In this document: positions 1-6,127 of the stretch, piece after piece | Layout: the number at the start of each line of letters is the position of its first letter | Position numbering within the stretch: the stretch's first letter is position 1 | NCBI GenBank assembly: GCA_036561085.1 | Contig: DATBPY010000002.1 | Location: 1-25,710, forward strand | Direction of reading: 5' to 3' | Origin: CAILHX01 sp036561085 | GTDB taxonomy: Bacteria; Pseudomonadota; Gammaproteobacteria; Burkholderiales; Methylophilaceae | Length of the DNA stretch: 25,710 bases | Translations under genes and position numbers: made by a program | The notes under the pieces: model-generated | What the model saw: the letters and a program-made list of their open reading frames with translations, nothing else | What the model was told of the DNA's origin: nothing | The model's database searches: none

Positions 1-1
1 T

Positions 2-208
2 TTACGTTGCCTGCAATTAGAAGCGCACGGCTACCAGGTGACGGTGACCGAACTGGTGGGCTGGGAGCATTCGATGAAGAACGAACTGATTATCGCAGTG
101 AATAAAGACCTGCCGCGCAAACGGCCTGCGGAGCGGTTGCATGAAGTATTGAACACGTTGGGGCTGCAACAACTGGACGAGCGCTTTTTTACGCCGGAAC
201 TAGTCTAG
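2..208 (+). CDS. C-terminal fragment, possible SAM-dependent methyltransferase
   Basis: An open frame enters from the left edge and ends at TAG 206-208, giving about 68 residues. It contains the stretch ELVGWEHSMKNELIIA, followed by a charged tail ending FFTPELV. A WEHSMKNELI-like segment near the C-terminus resembles the last strands of some Rossmann-type SAM methyltransferases (possibly the Methyltransf_32 group). The SAM-binding motif itself would lie outside the window, so the family cannot be confirmed here. It runs in the same direction as the ferredoxin-NADP reductase gene 37 bases downstream and may be cotranscribed with it. The coding frame is secure; the function is a guess. Confidence 0.45.
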   Translation, partial: LRCLQLEAHGYQVTVTELVGWEHSMKNELIIAVNKDLPRKRPAERLHEVLNTLGLQQLDERFFTPELV

Positions 209-245
209 TTGCGTCTTGTCGGATGTGTAGAGGAAAACAAATAAA

Positions 246-1013
246 ATGGCACTGTGGGTACCCGGAAAAGTAGTAGAGAACAAACGCTGGGGCGGATTGC
301 TGCATTCACTGCGGGTGGAGGCCGAGATCGAGCCTTACGAAGCAGGGCAATTCATCAAAATAGGCCTGGAGATCGATGTTGAAAAAGACGGCGAGATAAG
401 TAAAGAGATCATCGGCCGGCCTTATTCCATTGTCACCCCGCCGCAAGAACGACCACTGGATTTTTACTTCATCACCCTGGCCGACGGCCCACTGACGCAA
501 CGCCTGCAAAAACTGCAACCAGGCGACGACATCCTGGTCGCGCCCAGGGCCGCTGGTTTCCTGGTGCTGTCCGAAGTGCCGCCTGCGCGCCATTTGTGGC
601 TGATCTCCACCGGCACCGGCATCGGCCCGTTCTTGAGCATCTTGCGTTCCGGCAATGCCTGGGAGCGTTTTGAGCGCGTGACTCTGGTGCACGCGGTACG
701 TACTGTGGCCGAGCTTAGCTATCTGGATGAGATCAATCATGTGGCTGCCGGGCATACGCAGCAATTCAGCTATATCCCTTTCGTCAGTCGTGAAGTATGC
801 GACTTCGCGCTGGATGGACGCGTGCCGCAAGCTATTGCCGACGGGCGGCTGGAGGAGCGTGCGGGCATCGCCATCAATGCCGCAGACAGCCAGGTGATGC
901 TATGCGGCAACCCGGACATGGTGACCGACGTGACGAACATGCTGGTCGAACGCGGCCTGAAAAAACACAAACGCCGCGACCCCGGCCAGATCAGCGTGGA
1001 AAACTACTGGTAA
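246..1013 (+). CDS. fpr: Ferredoxin--NADP(+) reductase
   Basis: A 255-residue FAD flavoprotein that moves electrons between NADPH and ferredoxin or flavodoxin in the cytoplasm. It has the two-domain FNR layout. The FAD-binding motif RPYS is at residues 58-61, and the NADP-binding loop STGTGIGP starts near residue 121. The CGNPDM segment comes near residue 221, and the protein ends in an aromatic YW, as in bacterial Fpr proteins. Length matches the subfamily (about 250-260). The ATG follows an AGAGGAAA Shine-Dalgarno sequence at 229-236, which supports this start. The stop codon TAA overlaps the ATG of the following S4-domain gene (TAATG), so the two are probably translationally coupled. The identification is strong. 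The physiological role (oxidative stress, iron-sulfur or biosynthetic reductions) cannot be told from sequence alone. Confidence 0.93.
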   Translation: MALWVPGKVVENKRWGGLLHSLRVEAEIEPYEAGQFIKIGLEIDVEKDGEISKEIIGRPYSIVTPPQERPLDFYFITLADGPLTQRLQKLQPGDDILVAPRAAGFLVLSEVPPARHLWLISTGTGIGPFLSILRSGNAWERFERVTLVHAVRTVAELSYLDEINHVAAGHTQQFSYIPFVSREVCDFALDGRVPQAIADGRLEERAGIAINAADSQVMLCGNPDMVTDVTNMLVERGLKKHKRRDPGQISVENYW

Positions 1014-1231
1014 TGACGCAGCACATAGATTTTGAACTCAAAGGCGAGTTCATCGAGCTCAATCAGCTATTAAAACTCGCCGGGGTATGCGACAGCGGCG
1101 GTGCGGGTAAGCATCTGGTGGCTAGCGGCGTTGTGTCTGTGGATGGTGCGGTTGAGCTACGTAAAACTGCCAAGATACGGGTGGGGCAGGCGGTGGTGTT
1201 GAATGATGTGCAGATTCGGGTGATTATTTAA
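1013..1231 (+). CDS. Small S4-domain RNA-binding protein (YbcJ-like)
   Basis: A 72-residue protein that is essentially one S4 RNA-binding domain: FIELNQLLKLAGVCDSGGAG, then the GVVSVDG turn, then KIRVGQ. This matches the YbcJ family of small ribosome-associated S4 proteins. The open frame extends upstream to 797 inside fpr, but the ATG at 1013-1015 is clearly the real start. It overlaps the fpr stop as TAATG, and family similarity begins right after it. Cytoplasmic RNA binding is known for the family; the exact RNA target is unknown. Translational coupling to fpr is inferred from the overlap. Confidence 0.85.
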   Translation: MTQHIDFELKGEFIELNQLLKLAGVCDSGGAGKHLVASGVVSVDGAVELRKTAKIRVGQAVVLNDVQIRVII

Positions 1232-1260
1232 TAATACGCAAAAAGCGCAGAAAGAGTTCG

Positions 1261-1896
1261 ATGAAGCTAATTGTGGGGATCATTTTAAGCGGCTTGTTTT
1301 GGCAAATATTGGCACAGGCCGAGGGCCTTGATTGTGAGCAGTTGCGCTATACCACTAAGCTCGTGGAGTGCGGCACTACAGTTATTCAAGCAGATATCCC
1401 TTTAGATGAACAAAAATCTCTTATAGCAAGATATCCGAGTGCGAAAATTTTGAGTGGTGATTTAACTAATGATGGAATCAACGACTTTGCTTTAAGTATT
1501 GCAGAACACAAAGATGACGGGCCAGTTAATCGGGTGATTGTCTTGAAAGGCAAGCATGGAGGAGGATATGAGGAATTTGCAGAATCATCGGAGATTGAAT
1601 TTGGCACCGAGGATATAGAGATAAAGAATCATTCTCTATATATAAATATTGTTCGCCATGATTTACAGGAAACTTATCAGTTCAATTATCGTAAAGGTCA
1701 TTTTGTCTTGATCGGGCTGGATGAAGTTGCGTATACCCCAGGTGTTACCTCATATAATTATGTTGAAACCAGCACTAATTTTCTGACAGGCGATGTCATT
1801 GAGAATACGGTAGAGGAAAAGATGCCTCAGACTGAAAAAACAAAGCTTTCAAGCGGTGAACGTATACTCCTAAACCTTGAAGATTTTGGTCACTAA
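1261..1896 (+). CDS. Hypothetical exported protein, AT-rich
   Basis: A 211-residue protein of unknown function. The first 20 or so residues look like a Sec signal peptide: a Lys near the start, then a hydrophobic run, then a possible cleavage after AQA. The mature part contains SGDLTNDGINDFALSI, which resembles the Asp-rich GDxNxDGxxD turn of FG-GAP/VCBS-type repeats. No enzyme motif is visible. AAAGAG four bases before the ATG is a plausible ribosome-binding site. The base composition is clearly different from its neighbours (20 of 60 bases are G or C in 1381-1440), which suggests recent acquisition. Its stop overlaps the stop of the convergent kinase gene by four bases. The gene call is good; the function is not assigned. 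Confidence 0.7.
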   Translation: MKLIVGIILSGLFWQILAQAEGLDCEQLRYTTKLVECGTTVIQADIPLDEQKSLIARYPSAKILSGDLTNDGINDFALSIAEHKDDGPVNRVIVLKGKHGGGYEEFAESSEIEFGTEDIEIKNHSLYINIVRHDLQETYQFNYRKGHFVLIGLDEVAYTPGVTSYNYVETSTNFLTGDVIENTVEEKMPQTEKTKLSSGERILLNLEDFGH

Positions 1897-2903
1897 ACTT
1901 GTAGTGGTAGCTCTTCCATCAGTGCGATTTGCTCCCTAAGCTCCAATATCCTATCCTGCCAGTAATGCTGAGTATTGAACCACGGGAAAGCCTTAGGAAA
2001 TGCCGGGTCGTCCCAACGCCGTGCCAGCCAAGCAGAGTAGTGGATCAGGCGCAGCGTACGTAACGCCTCTATCAGATGTAACTCACGCGGGTTGAACTCG
2101 CAAAAATCCTCATAGCCTGCCAGTACGTCCGAGAGTTGCCGCGTCTTGTCGCCGCGTTCGCCGGAGAGCAGCATCCATAAGTCTTGTATCGCAGGCCCCA
2201 TGCGGCTGTCGTCAAAGTCTACGAAATGCGGGCCGCGCGAGTCTTTGCCTTCCGTCCACAATACGTTGCCCGGATGACAGTCGCCATGTAGGCGAATTTG
2301 TTGTACGTTACCTGCGCGTTCGAAGCAGTTAGCGGCATTTTCCAGCGCTTGCGCGACGACGCTGGTATAGGCAGCGTGCAGATCGGGCGGAATGAAGTCG
2401 TTTGCCAGCAGGTAATCGCGTGGCTCGGTGCCGAAAGTGGCGATATCCAGCGTGGGGCGTTCGGTATAAGGTTGCAGCGCGCCGATGGCGTGGATGCGGC
2501 CGATGAAGCGCCCCATCCATTCCAGAGTTTCCGGGTCGCCCAATTCCGGCGCACGGCCGCCTTGCTTGGGAAATACCGCGAAGCGCATGCCCTCGGCAAG
2601 GTTCAATGTACTGTCATTATATTGATGCAACGTGGTGTCGTTCAGCAACAGTGCAGGCACCACGGGTATCTCGGCATCGGCCAGTTGCTGCACGAAAGCG
2701 TGTTCTTCCAATATTGCCGCATCCGTCCAGCGGGCAGGGCGATAGAACTTGGCGACCAGCGATTCGCCGTCTTCCATGCCCAGCAGGTAAACGCGGTTCT
2801 CGTAGCTGTTGAGTTCCAGCAGGCGGCCATCGCAGCGCAGCCCTAAGCTTTCCAGCGCGCTGAGGATGGCATCGGGGGTAAGGCCGGAGTAGGGCGCGGC
2901 CAT
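1893..2903 (-). CDS. srkA: SrkA/RdoA-like stress-response Ser/Thr protein kinase
   Basis: A 336-residue protein of the aminoglycoside-phosphotransferase/choline-kinase fold, closest in layout to E. coli SrkA (YihE, RdoA, about 328 residues), which protects cells during envelope and oxidative stress. Visible landmarks are the nucleotide-binding Lys in ESLVAKFYRP, the catalytic-loop LHGDCHPGNVLW, and the metal-binding FVDFDDSRMGPAIQDLW. I start the gene at MAAPYSGLTPDA (2903). A longer in-frame extension exists, but it reads through the end of the upstream gene and is His/Arg-rich junk. The start overlaps the upstream stop (TAATG), so expression is probably coupled to the HMA/MauE membrane protein. 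The assignment to this kinase group is firm; the exact orthologue is likely. Confidence 0.88.
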   Translation of the reverse strand: MAAPYSGLTPDAILSALESLGLRCDGRLLELNSYENRVYLLGMEDGESLVAKFYRPARWTDAAILEEHAFVQQLADAEIPVVPALLLNDTTLHQYNDSTLNLAEGMRFAVFPKQGGRAPELGDPETLEWMGRFIGRIHAIGALQPYTERPTLDIATFGTEPRDYLLANDFIPPDLHAAYTSVVAQALENAANCFERAGNVQQIRLHGDCHPGNVLWTEGKDSRGPHFVDFDDSRMGPAIQDLWMLLSGERGDKTRQLSDVLAGYEDFCEFNPRELHLIEALRTLRLIHYSAWLARRWDDPAFPKAFPWFNTQHYWQDRILELREQIALMEELPLQV

Positions 2904-3634
2904 TACAGTAGCGATATAGCCGCCATCAACGCCATGGTCAGGTCTTCGATGATGGTGACGGTGGACATGGGCAGGTTGAATACGCTGCCCAGGCAGGCGC
3001 ACTGTATCTTCTGTTTGTTGGTGACGGCCCGGATGACGCCGATGCTGGAAAACAGCATCACCACCAAGGTAAGGCTATTGGTTAGCCTAGGCTGCCAGTT
3101 CAGCACATAGGCCAAGCCCAAGCCTAGCTCGATGAAAGGGTAGAGCAGGCCGTAACCGCGCCAGCGCATGGCAAGCAGGTCATACATGGCGTAGCTGTTG
3201 GCAAAACTGCGGATATCCAGCAGTTTGAAGAACGAGAACACCAGGAAAAAGCCGGCCATGAAATGCATCATCCACATGCTGCCGTCGAAATGACCATGCG
3301 CGGCTTGTATCGCCAGCGTTACCAGCAGGATATATCCGATGATAGTCAGCAGTGGTTGGTAGGTTGCAAACCAGCCTTTCACCTCGATAACCTCTGTTTT
3401 TGCAGGCTTTTCTTCCAGAGTATAGTTACCGACTGTTACCAAAATCTGGTTCAGTTCGGGCAGCGTTTTGTTACAATCCGTCAGCGTAACCTGGGGTGGG
3501 GTGAGCGTGACTACAGTCGTGGCGGCATAGGGTTGTAATGCTTCCTGCACGCGCTTTACACAACTTCCGCAGTGCATGCCATGAATCGTAAATTCGCGGA
3601 TTTTGTTTATAGGCATGTTTGTTGGCATTTTCAT
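2903..3634 (-). CDS. HMA metal-binding domain fused to MauE/DoxX-like membrane domain
   Basis: A 243-residue protein. Residues 13-75 form a heavy-metal-associated domain with the metal-binding GMHCGSC (Cys22, Cys25), as in copper chaperones. The rest has about four or five hydrophobic segments (near residues 94-113, 120-140, 163-180, 188-205 and 224-243), resembling the MauE/DoxX four-helix membrane family. A CACLG motif lies just before the last helix. Proteins of this layout are usually annotated as heavy-metal-associated domain proteins. A role in metal handling or in passing electrons or disulfides in the inner membrane is inferred, not shown. It is the first gene of a two-gene minus-strand unit with the SrkA-like kinase. 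An AAGAG ribosome-binding site precedes the ATG. Confidence 0.8.
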   Translation of the reverse strand: MKMPTNMPINKIREFTIHGMHCGSCVKRVQEALQPYAATTVVTLTPPQVTLTDCNKTLPELNQILVTVGNYTLEEKPAKTEVIEVKGWFATYQPLLTIIGYILLVTLAIQAAHGHFDGSMWMMHFMAGFFLVFSFFKLLDIRSFANSYAMYDLLAMRWRGYGLLYPFIELGLGLAYVLNWQPRLTNSLTLVVMLFSSIGVIRAVTNKQKIQCACLGSVFNLPMSTVTIIEDLTMALMAAISLL

Positions 3635-3671
3635 AATCTCTTAATTATGGGCGTTCTGATGTTTTTCAATC

Positions 3672-3700
3672 AACAGTTTAATCGATACAGTCTAACTGTT
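3672..3700. promoter_or_regulatory. Inverted repeats in divergent promoter region
   Basis: The 77-base gap between the divergent HMA/MauE gene and the spermidine-synthase-like gene holds AACAGTT (3672-3678) and its exact inverse AACTGTT (3694-3700), whose centres are 22 bases apart. A second, tighter palindrome, ACAGT-cta-ACTGT, lies at 3687-3699. Either could bind a dimeric regulator of one or both genes. I could not place a convincing -35/-10 pair. The repeats are seen directly; the regulatory role is inferred. Confidence 0.3.
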
Positions 3701-3714
3701 TTGAAGGTCTATTG

Positions 3715-4530
3715 ATGGGTATGCTGCGTAATGCGCCGCGCCGCATCGGTCGTTTTATCTCGGATCACTGGAGGGATGGCGGTCTACCCGCAGTGAATGT
3801 GGTGGAACGCGACGGCGTCAGGATCTTATGCCTGGACAGTAACGCCGTGCAAAGCTCGATGAAGATCGCCGACCCCTATCAGTTGGAGATCGCCTACACG
3901 CGCGGCATGATGTGTTTCATGCTATTCACCAAAACCGCCAAGAACGTACTGGCGATCGGCTTGGGCGGCGGCTCTTTGCCCAAATACATCCATCGCTTCC
4001 TGCCGCAGATGAGAACGGTGGTGGTGGAATTGAACCCGGCGGTGATCCAGGCCGCCAGAACCCAATTCTTGCTGCCGCCGGACGATGACAGGTTGACGGT
4101 GCTGCAAGAGAATGGCGCGTACTATGTCGCCGAGCATGATGAGTGTGCCGATGTCATATTGCTGGATGCTTATGACGGCAAAGGCGTCGCGCCTGAATTG
4201 TCCAGCCAGGCGTTTCTCGACAGGTGTCACCAAGCACTCACCGAGCATGGCATACTCACCATCAATCTGTGGAGCAGCGACAAGAGCTATCAGACTTATC
4301 TGGAACGCATCCAGACCAGCTTCGACGGCCGTGTGCTGGTGATGCCCACGGGCAAACCCGGCAACATCGCCGTGTTCGCGTTCAAGGGTTATGCCGGGGA
4401 TCTGCGTTGGGCAGCACTCAAAGAGAGAGCCACGCAGTTAAGCGTTACTCACCCCAAGATCGAATTTTTTAAATTCCTGGATAGCCTGCGCGACTATAAT
4501 CTGCATAATCCAACCCGTCTTGTAGTTTAG
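3715..4530 (+). CDS. Spermidine-synthase-like (SpeE family) protein
   Basis: A 271-residue Rossmann-fold protein of the polyamine aminopropyltransferase family. The nucleotide-binding motif VLAIGLGGGSLPKYI is followed by VVVELNPAVIQAAR, whose Glu would contact the ribose of decarboxylated SAM. Next comes DVILLDAYDGKGVAPELSSQAF, equivalent to the catalytic Asp region. The ATG at 3715 is preferred; a TTG three bases earlier and another ATG at 3721 are alternatives. The N-terminal half of the usual active site is unlike a true spermidine synthase: the YHE motif is replaced by QLEIAYTRGMM. Spermidine production is therefore doubtful. Proteins of this type are common in proteobacteria and often carry the generic name. 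It is followed by rlmL after 13 bases. Confidence 0.78.
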   Translation: MGMLRNAPRRIGRFISDHWRDGGLPAVNVVERDGVRILCLDSNAVQSSMKIADPYQLEIAYTRGMMCFMLFTKTAKNVLAIGLGGGSLPKYIHRFLPQMRTVVVELNPAVIQAARTQFLLPPDDDRLTVLQENGAYYVAEHDECADVILLDAYDGKGVAPELSSQAFLDRCHQALTEHGILTINLWSSDKSYQTYLERIQTSFDGRVLVMPTGKPGNIAVFAFKGYAGDLRWAALKERATQLSVTHPKIEFFKFLDSLRDYNLHNPTRLVV

Positions 4531-4543
4531 AGCTCCATACCCC

Positions 4544-5722
4544 ATGCAAAATTATTTCGCCACCTGCCCGCGCGGGCTGGAACCTGTATTAGAAGCCGAG
4601 CTCGTCGCCCTGGGCGCGCAAAAGATCGCTGTTACCGATGGCGGCGTGGGTTTCGCCGGCGATGTCGCCCTGAGCTGGAAAGCTAATCTGGAAAGCCGTG
4701 TCGCCACCCGCATCCTGTGGCGCGTGGGGCAAACCCCATATAGCAACGAAGACGGCATCTACAAACAGGCCATGGCATTGCCCTGGCCGAAATGGTTCGA
4801 TGTTAGCCGCACCATCATGGTCAAGGTCACTGCAGTGAAATGCCCGTTGCGCAGCCTGGAATTCGTCACGCTGCGCATCAAAGATGCAGTGTGCGACAAA
4901 TTCCGCCAGGTAGGCGGCGAACGCCCCAGCGTGGATACGCGTGAGCCGGATATCCGCATCCATGCGTTTCTGACTGCCACCGACTGCCAGTTCTATGTGG
5001 ATACTTCAGGTGCAGCGCTGTACCAACGCGGTAACCGCCAAAGCAGTGTGGAAGCACCGCTGCGCGAGAACCTGGCGGCAGGCATACTTAAACTCGCTGG
5101 CTGGCAACCCGGCTCACCATTGCTGGACCCGATGTGCGGTAGCGGTACATTCCTGATCGAAGCGGCGATGATGGCCTTGGATAGTGCGGCGGGGCTGAAA
5201 CGCTCGTTCGGTTTTGAAAAACTGAAGAACTTCGACCCCGGTGCTTGGGGCGAGATCAAAAAAGCGGCGTTTAAACGCGTCAAACCTGCATCGCCCATGC
5301 TCATCTTCGGCAGTGACAACGATAGCCGCGCGGTAAAAGCTGCGCGGCAGAATCTGGAAGCCGCGGGGCTATCCAATGTGGTACAGGTTCAGCAACTGGA
5401 CGTGCTGGAATCGCCAGCGCCGGTGTTACCCGAAGGCACTGTCGGCACTTTGCTGACTAACCCGCCTTATGGTGAGCGCATAGGCGAAGTAGACGATCTT
5501 GCGGAACTGTATCCGCATCTCGCTGCCTCGCTCAAACGCAACTTCGCGGGCTGGAACGCATTCTTCCTGACTTCAGACCTGCGCATGCCCAAGCTGATGC
5601 GCTTGTCGCCTTCCAGGAAGACGCCATTGTTCAACGGCCCGCTGGAATGCCGCCTGTTCGAATTCCGCATGGTGTCTGGCAGCAACCGCAAGGAAGCCAA
5701 GCATGAGTCAACAGTTGAGTAA
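4544..5722 (+). CDS. rlmL: 23S rRNA (guanine-N2)-methyltransferase, RlmL-type (THUMP domain)
   Basis: A 392-residue RNA methyltransferase. The N-terminal ferredoxin-like/THUMP region begins FATCPRGLEPVLEAEL, typical of the RlmL/YcbY N-terminal half that makes m2G2445 in 23S rRNA. The C-terminal catalytic domain has the SAM motif LLDPMCGSGTFLIEAAM and the target-base motif TNPPYGERIG, characteristic of N2-guanine or N6-adenine methyltransferases. In E. coli this half is fused to RlmK; here the protein stops after the RlmL part, which is usual outside gammaproteobacteria. It overlaps the next gene by 20 bases, so cotranscription is likely. Family identity is strong; the precise target guanine is inferred from the family. 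Confidence 0.9.
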   Translation: MQNYFATCPRGLEPVLEAELVALGAQKIAVTDGGVGFAGDVALSWKANLESRVATRILWRVGQTPYSNEDGIYKQAMALPWPKWFDVSRTIMVKVTAVKCPLRSLEFVTLRIKDAVCDKFRQVGGERPSVDTREPDIRIHAFLTATDCQFYVDTSGAALYQRGNRQSSVEAPLRENLAAGILKLAGWQPGSPLLDPMCGSGTFLIEAAMMALDSAAGLKRSFGFEKLKNFDPGAWGEIKKAAFKRVKPASPMLIFGSDNDSRAVKAARQNLEAAGLSNVVQVQQLDVLESPAPVLPEGTVGTLLTNPPYGERIGEVDDLAELYPHLAASLKRNFAGWNAFFLTSDLRMPKLMRLSPSRKTPLFNGPLECRLFEFRMVSGSNRKEAKHESTVE

Positions 5723-6071
5723 CGATAGTCTGGAAGCTTTACGCGAACGCCTGCGTAACTTCGTACAGGAACGCGAGTGGGATCAATTCCATTCGCCCAA
5801 GAATCTGGCAATGGCGATGATCGTGGAAGCCGCCGAACTGGTAGAGCATTTCCAGTGGATGACCGAGCAGGAGAGTAAGAGCCTGAGCCCGGAAAAGCGG
5901 GTAGAGGTGGAGCATGAGATCGCCGATACATTCGTTTATCTGCTGCGCATCGCCGAAGTGCTCGGCGTGGATATCATCCAGGCCGCTAACCGCAAAATAG
6001 ACCTCAATGCGCTGAAATACCCGGTGGAGAAGGCGCGCGGCAGCAACGCAAAATATACAGATTTTAAGTAA
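5703..6071 (+). CDS. MazG-like nucleotide pyrophosphohydrolase
   Basis: A 122-residue all-helical NTP pyrophosphatase of the MazG-like/dCTPase group. These enzymes cleave (deoxy)nucleoside triphosphates to monophosphates and clean up non-canonical nucleotides. The metal-binding pattern ExxE...ExxD is visible as E42-A-A-E45 and E72-I-A-D75, with the usual spacing. The N-terminal REWDQFHSPKNLAMAM and the C-terminal NRKIDLNALKYPVEKA are standard for the family, and the length is typical of the single-domain form. The ATG lies inside the end of rlmL (20-base overlap), so it is expected to be translated from the same message. Confidence 0.9.
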   Translation: MSQQLSNDSLEALRERLRNFVQEREWDQFHSPKNLAMAMIVEAAELVEHFQWMTEQESKSLSPEKRVEVEHEIADTFVYLLRIAEVLGVDIIQAANRKIDLNALKYPVEKARGSNAKYTDFK

Positions 6072-6112
6072 AAAATTAAGTAAGTTTTTATCCCATTTTG
6101 GTGGGTGTTTTC

Positions 6113-6126
6113 CGGTAAAATTACCG
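6113..6126. promoter_or_regulatory. Palindrome immediately before dnaE start codon
   Basis: CGGTAA-AA-TTACCG is an exact 6-base inverted repeat with a 2-base centre, ending two bases before the dnaE ATG. It occupies the place where a Shine-Dalgarno sequence would be, and none is visible there. It could be an operator or could affect ribosome access. The symmetry is directly visible; the function is unproven. Confidence 0.3.
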
Positions 6127-6127
6127 C

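Noticed and set aside
797..1012. N-terminal extension of the S4-domain protein
   Set aside because: It lies wholly inside fpr in another frame, reads Arg/Cys/Gly-rich, and the S4 similarity starts after the ATG at 1013.
2298..2846. Plus-strand open frame of 182 codons opposite the kinase gene
   Set aside because: The opposite strand has clear kinase motifs (HGDCHPGN, VDFDDS). The plus-strand product has no recognisable features.
2904..3002. N-terminal extension of the SrkA-like kinase
   Set aside because: It overlaps the end of the HMA/MauE gene and encodes a His/Arg-rich stretch not seen in the family. The ATG at 2903 forms a normal TAATG overlap.
6091..6112. Possible terminator hairpin between the MazG-like gene and dnaE
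   Set aside because: The CCCA/TGGG stem has only four base pairs and the following T-run is short and broken by C and G, so it is not convincing.
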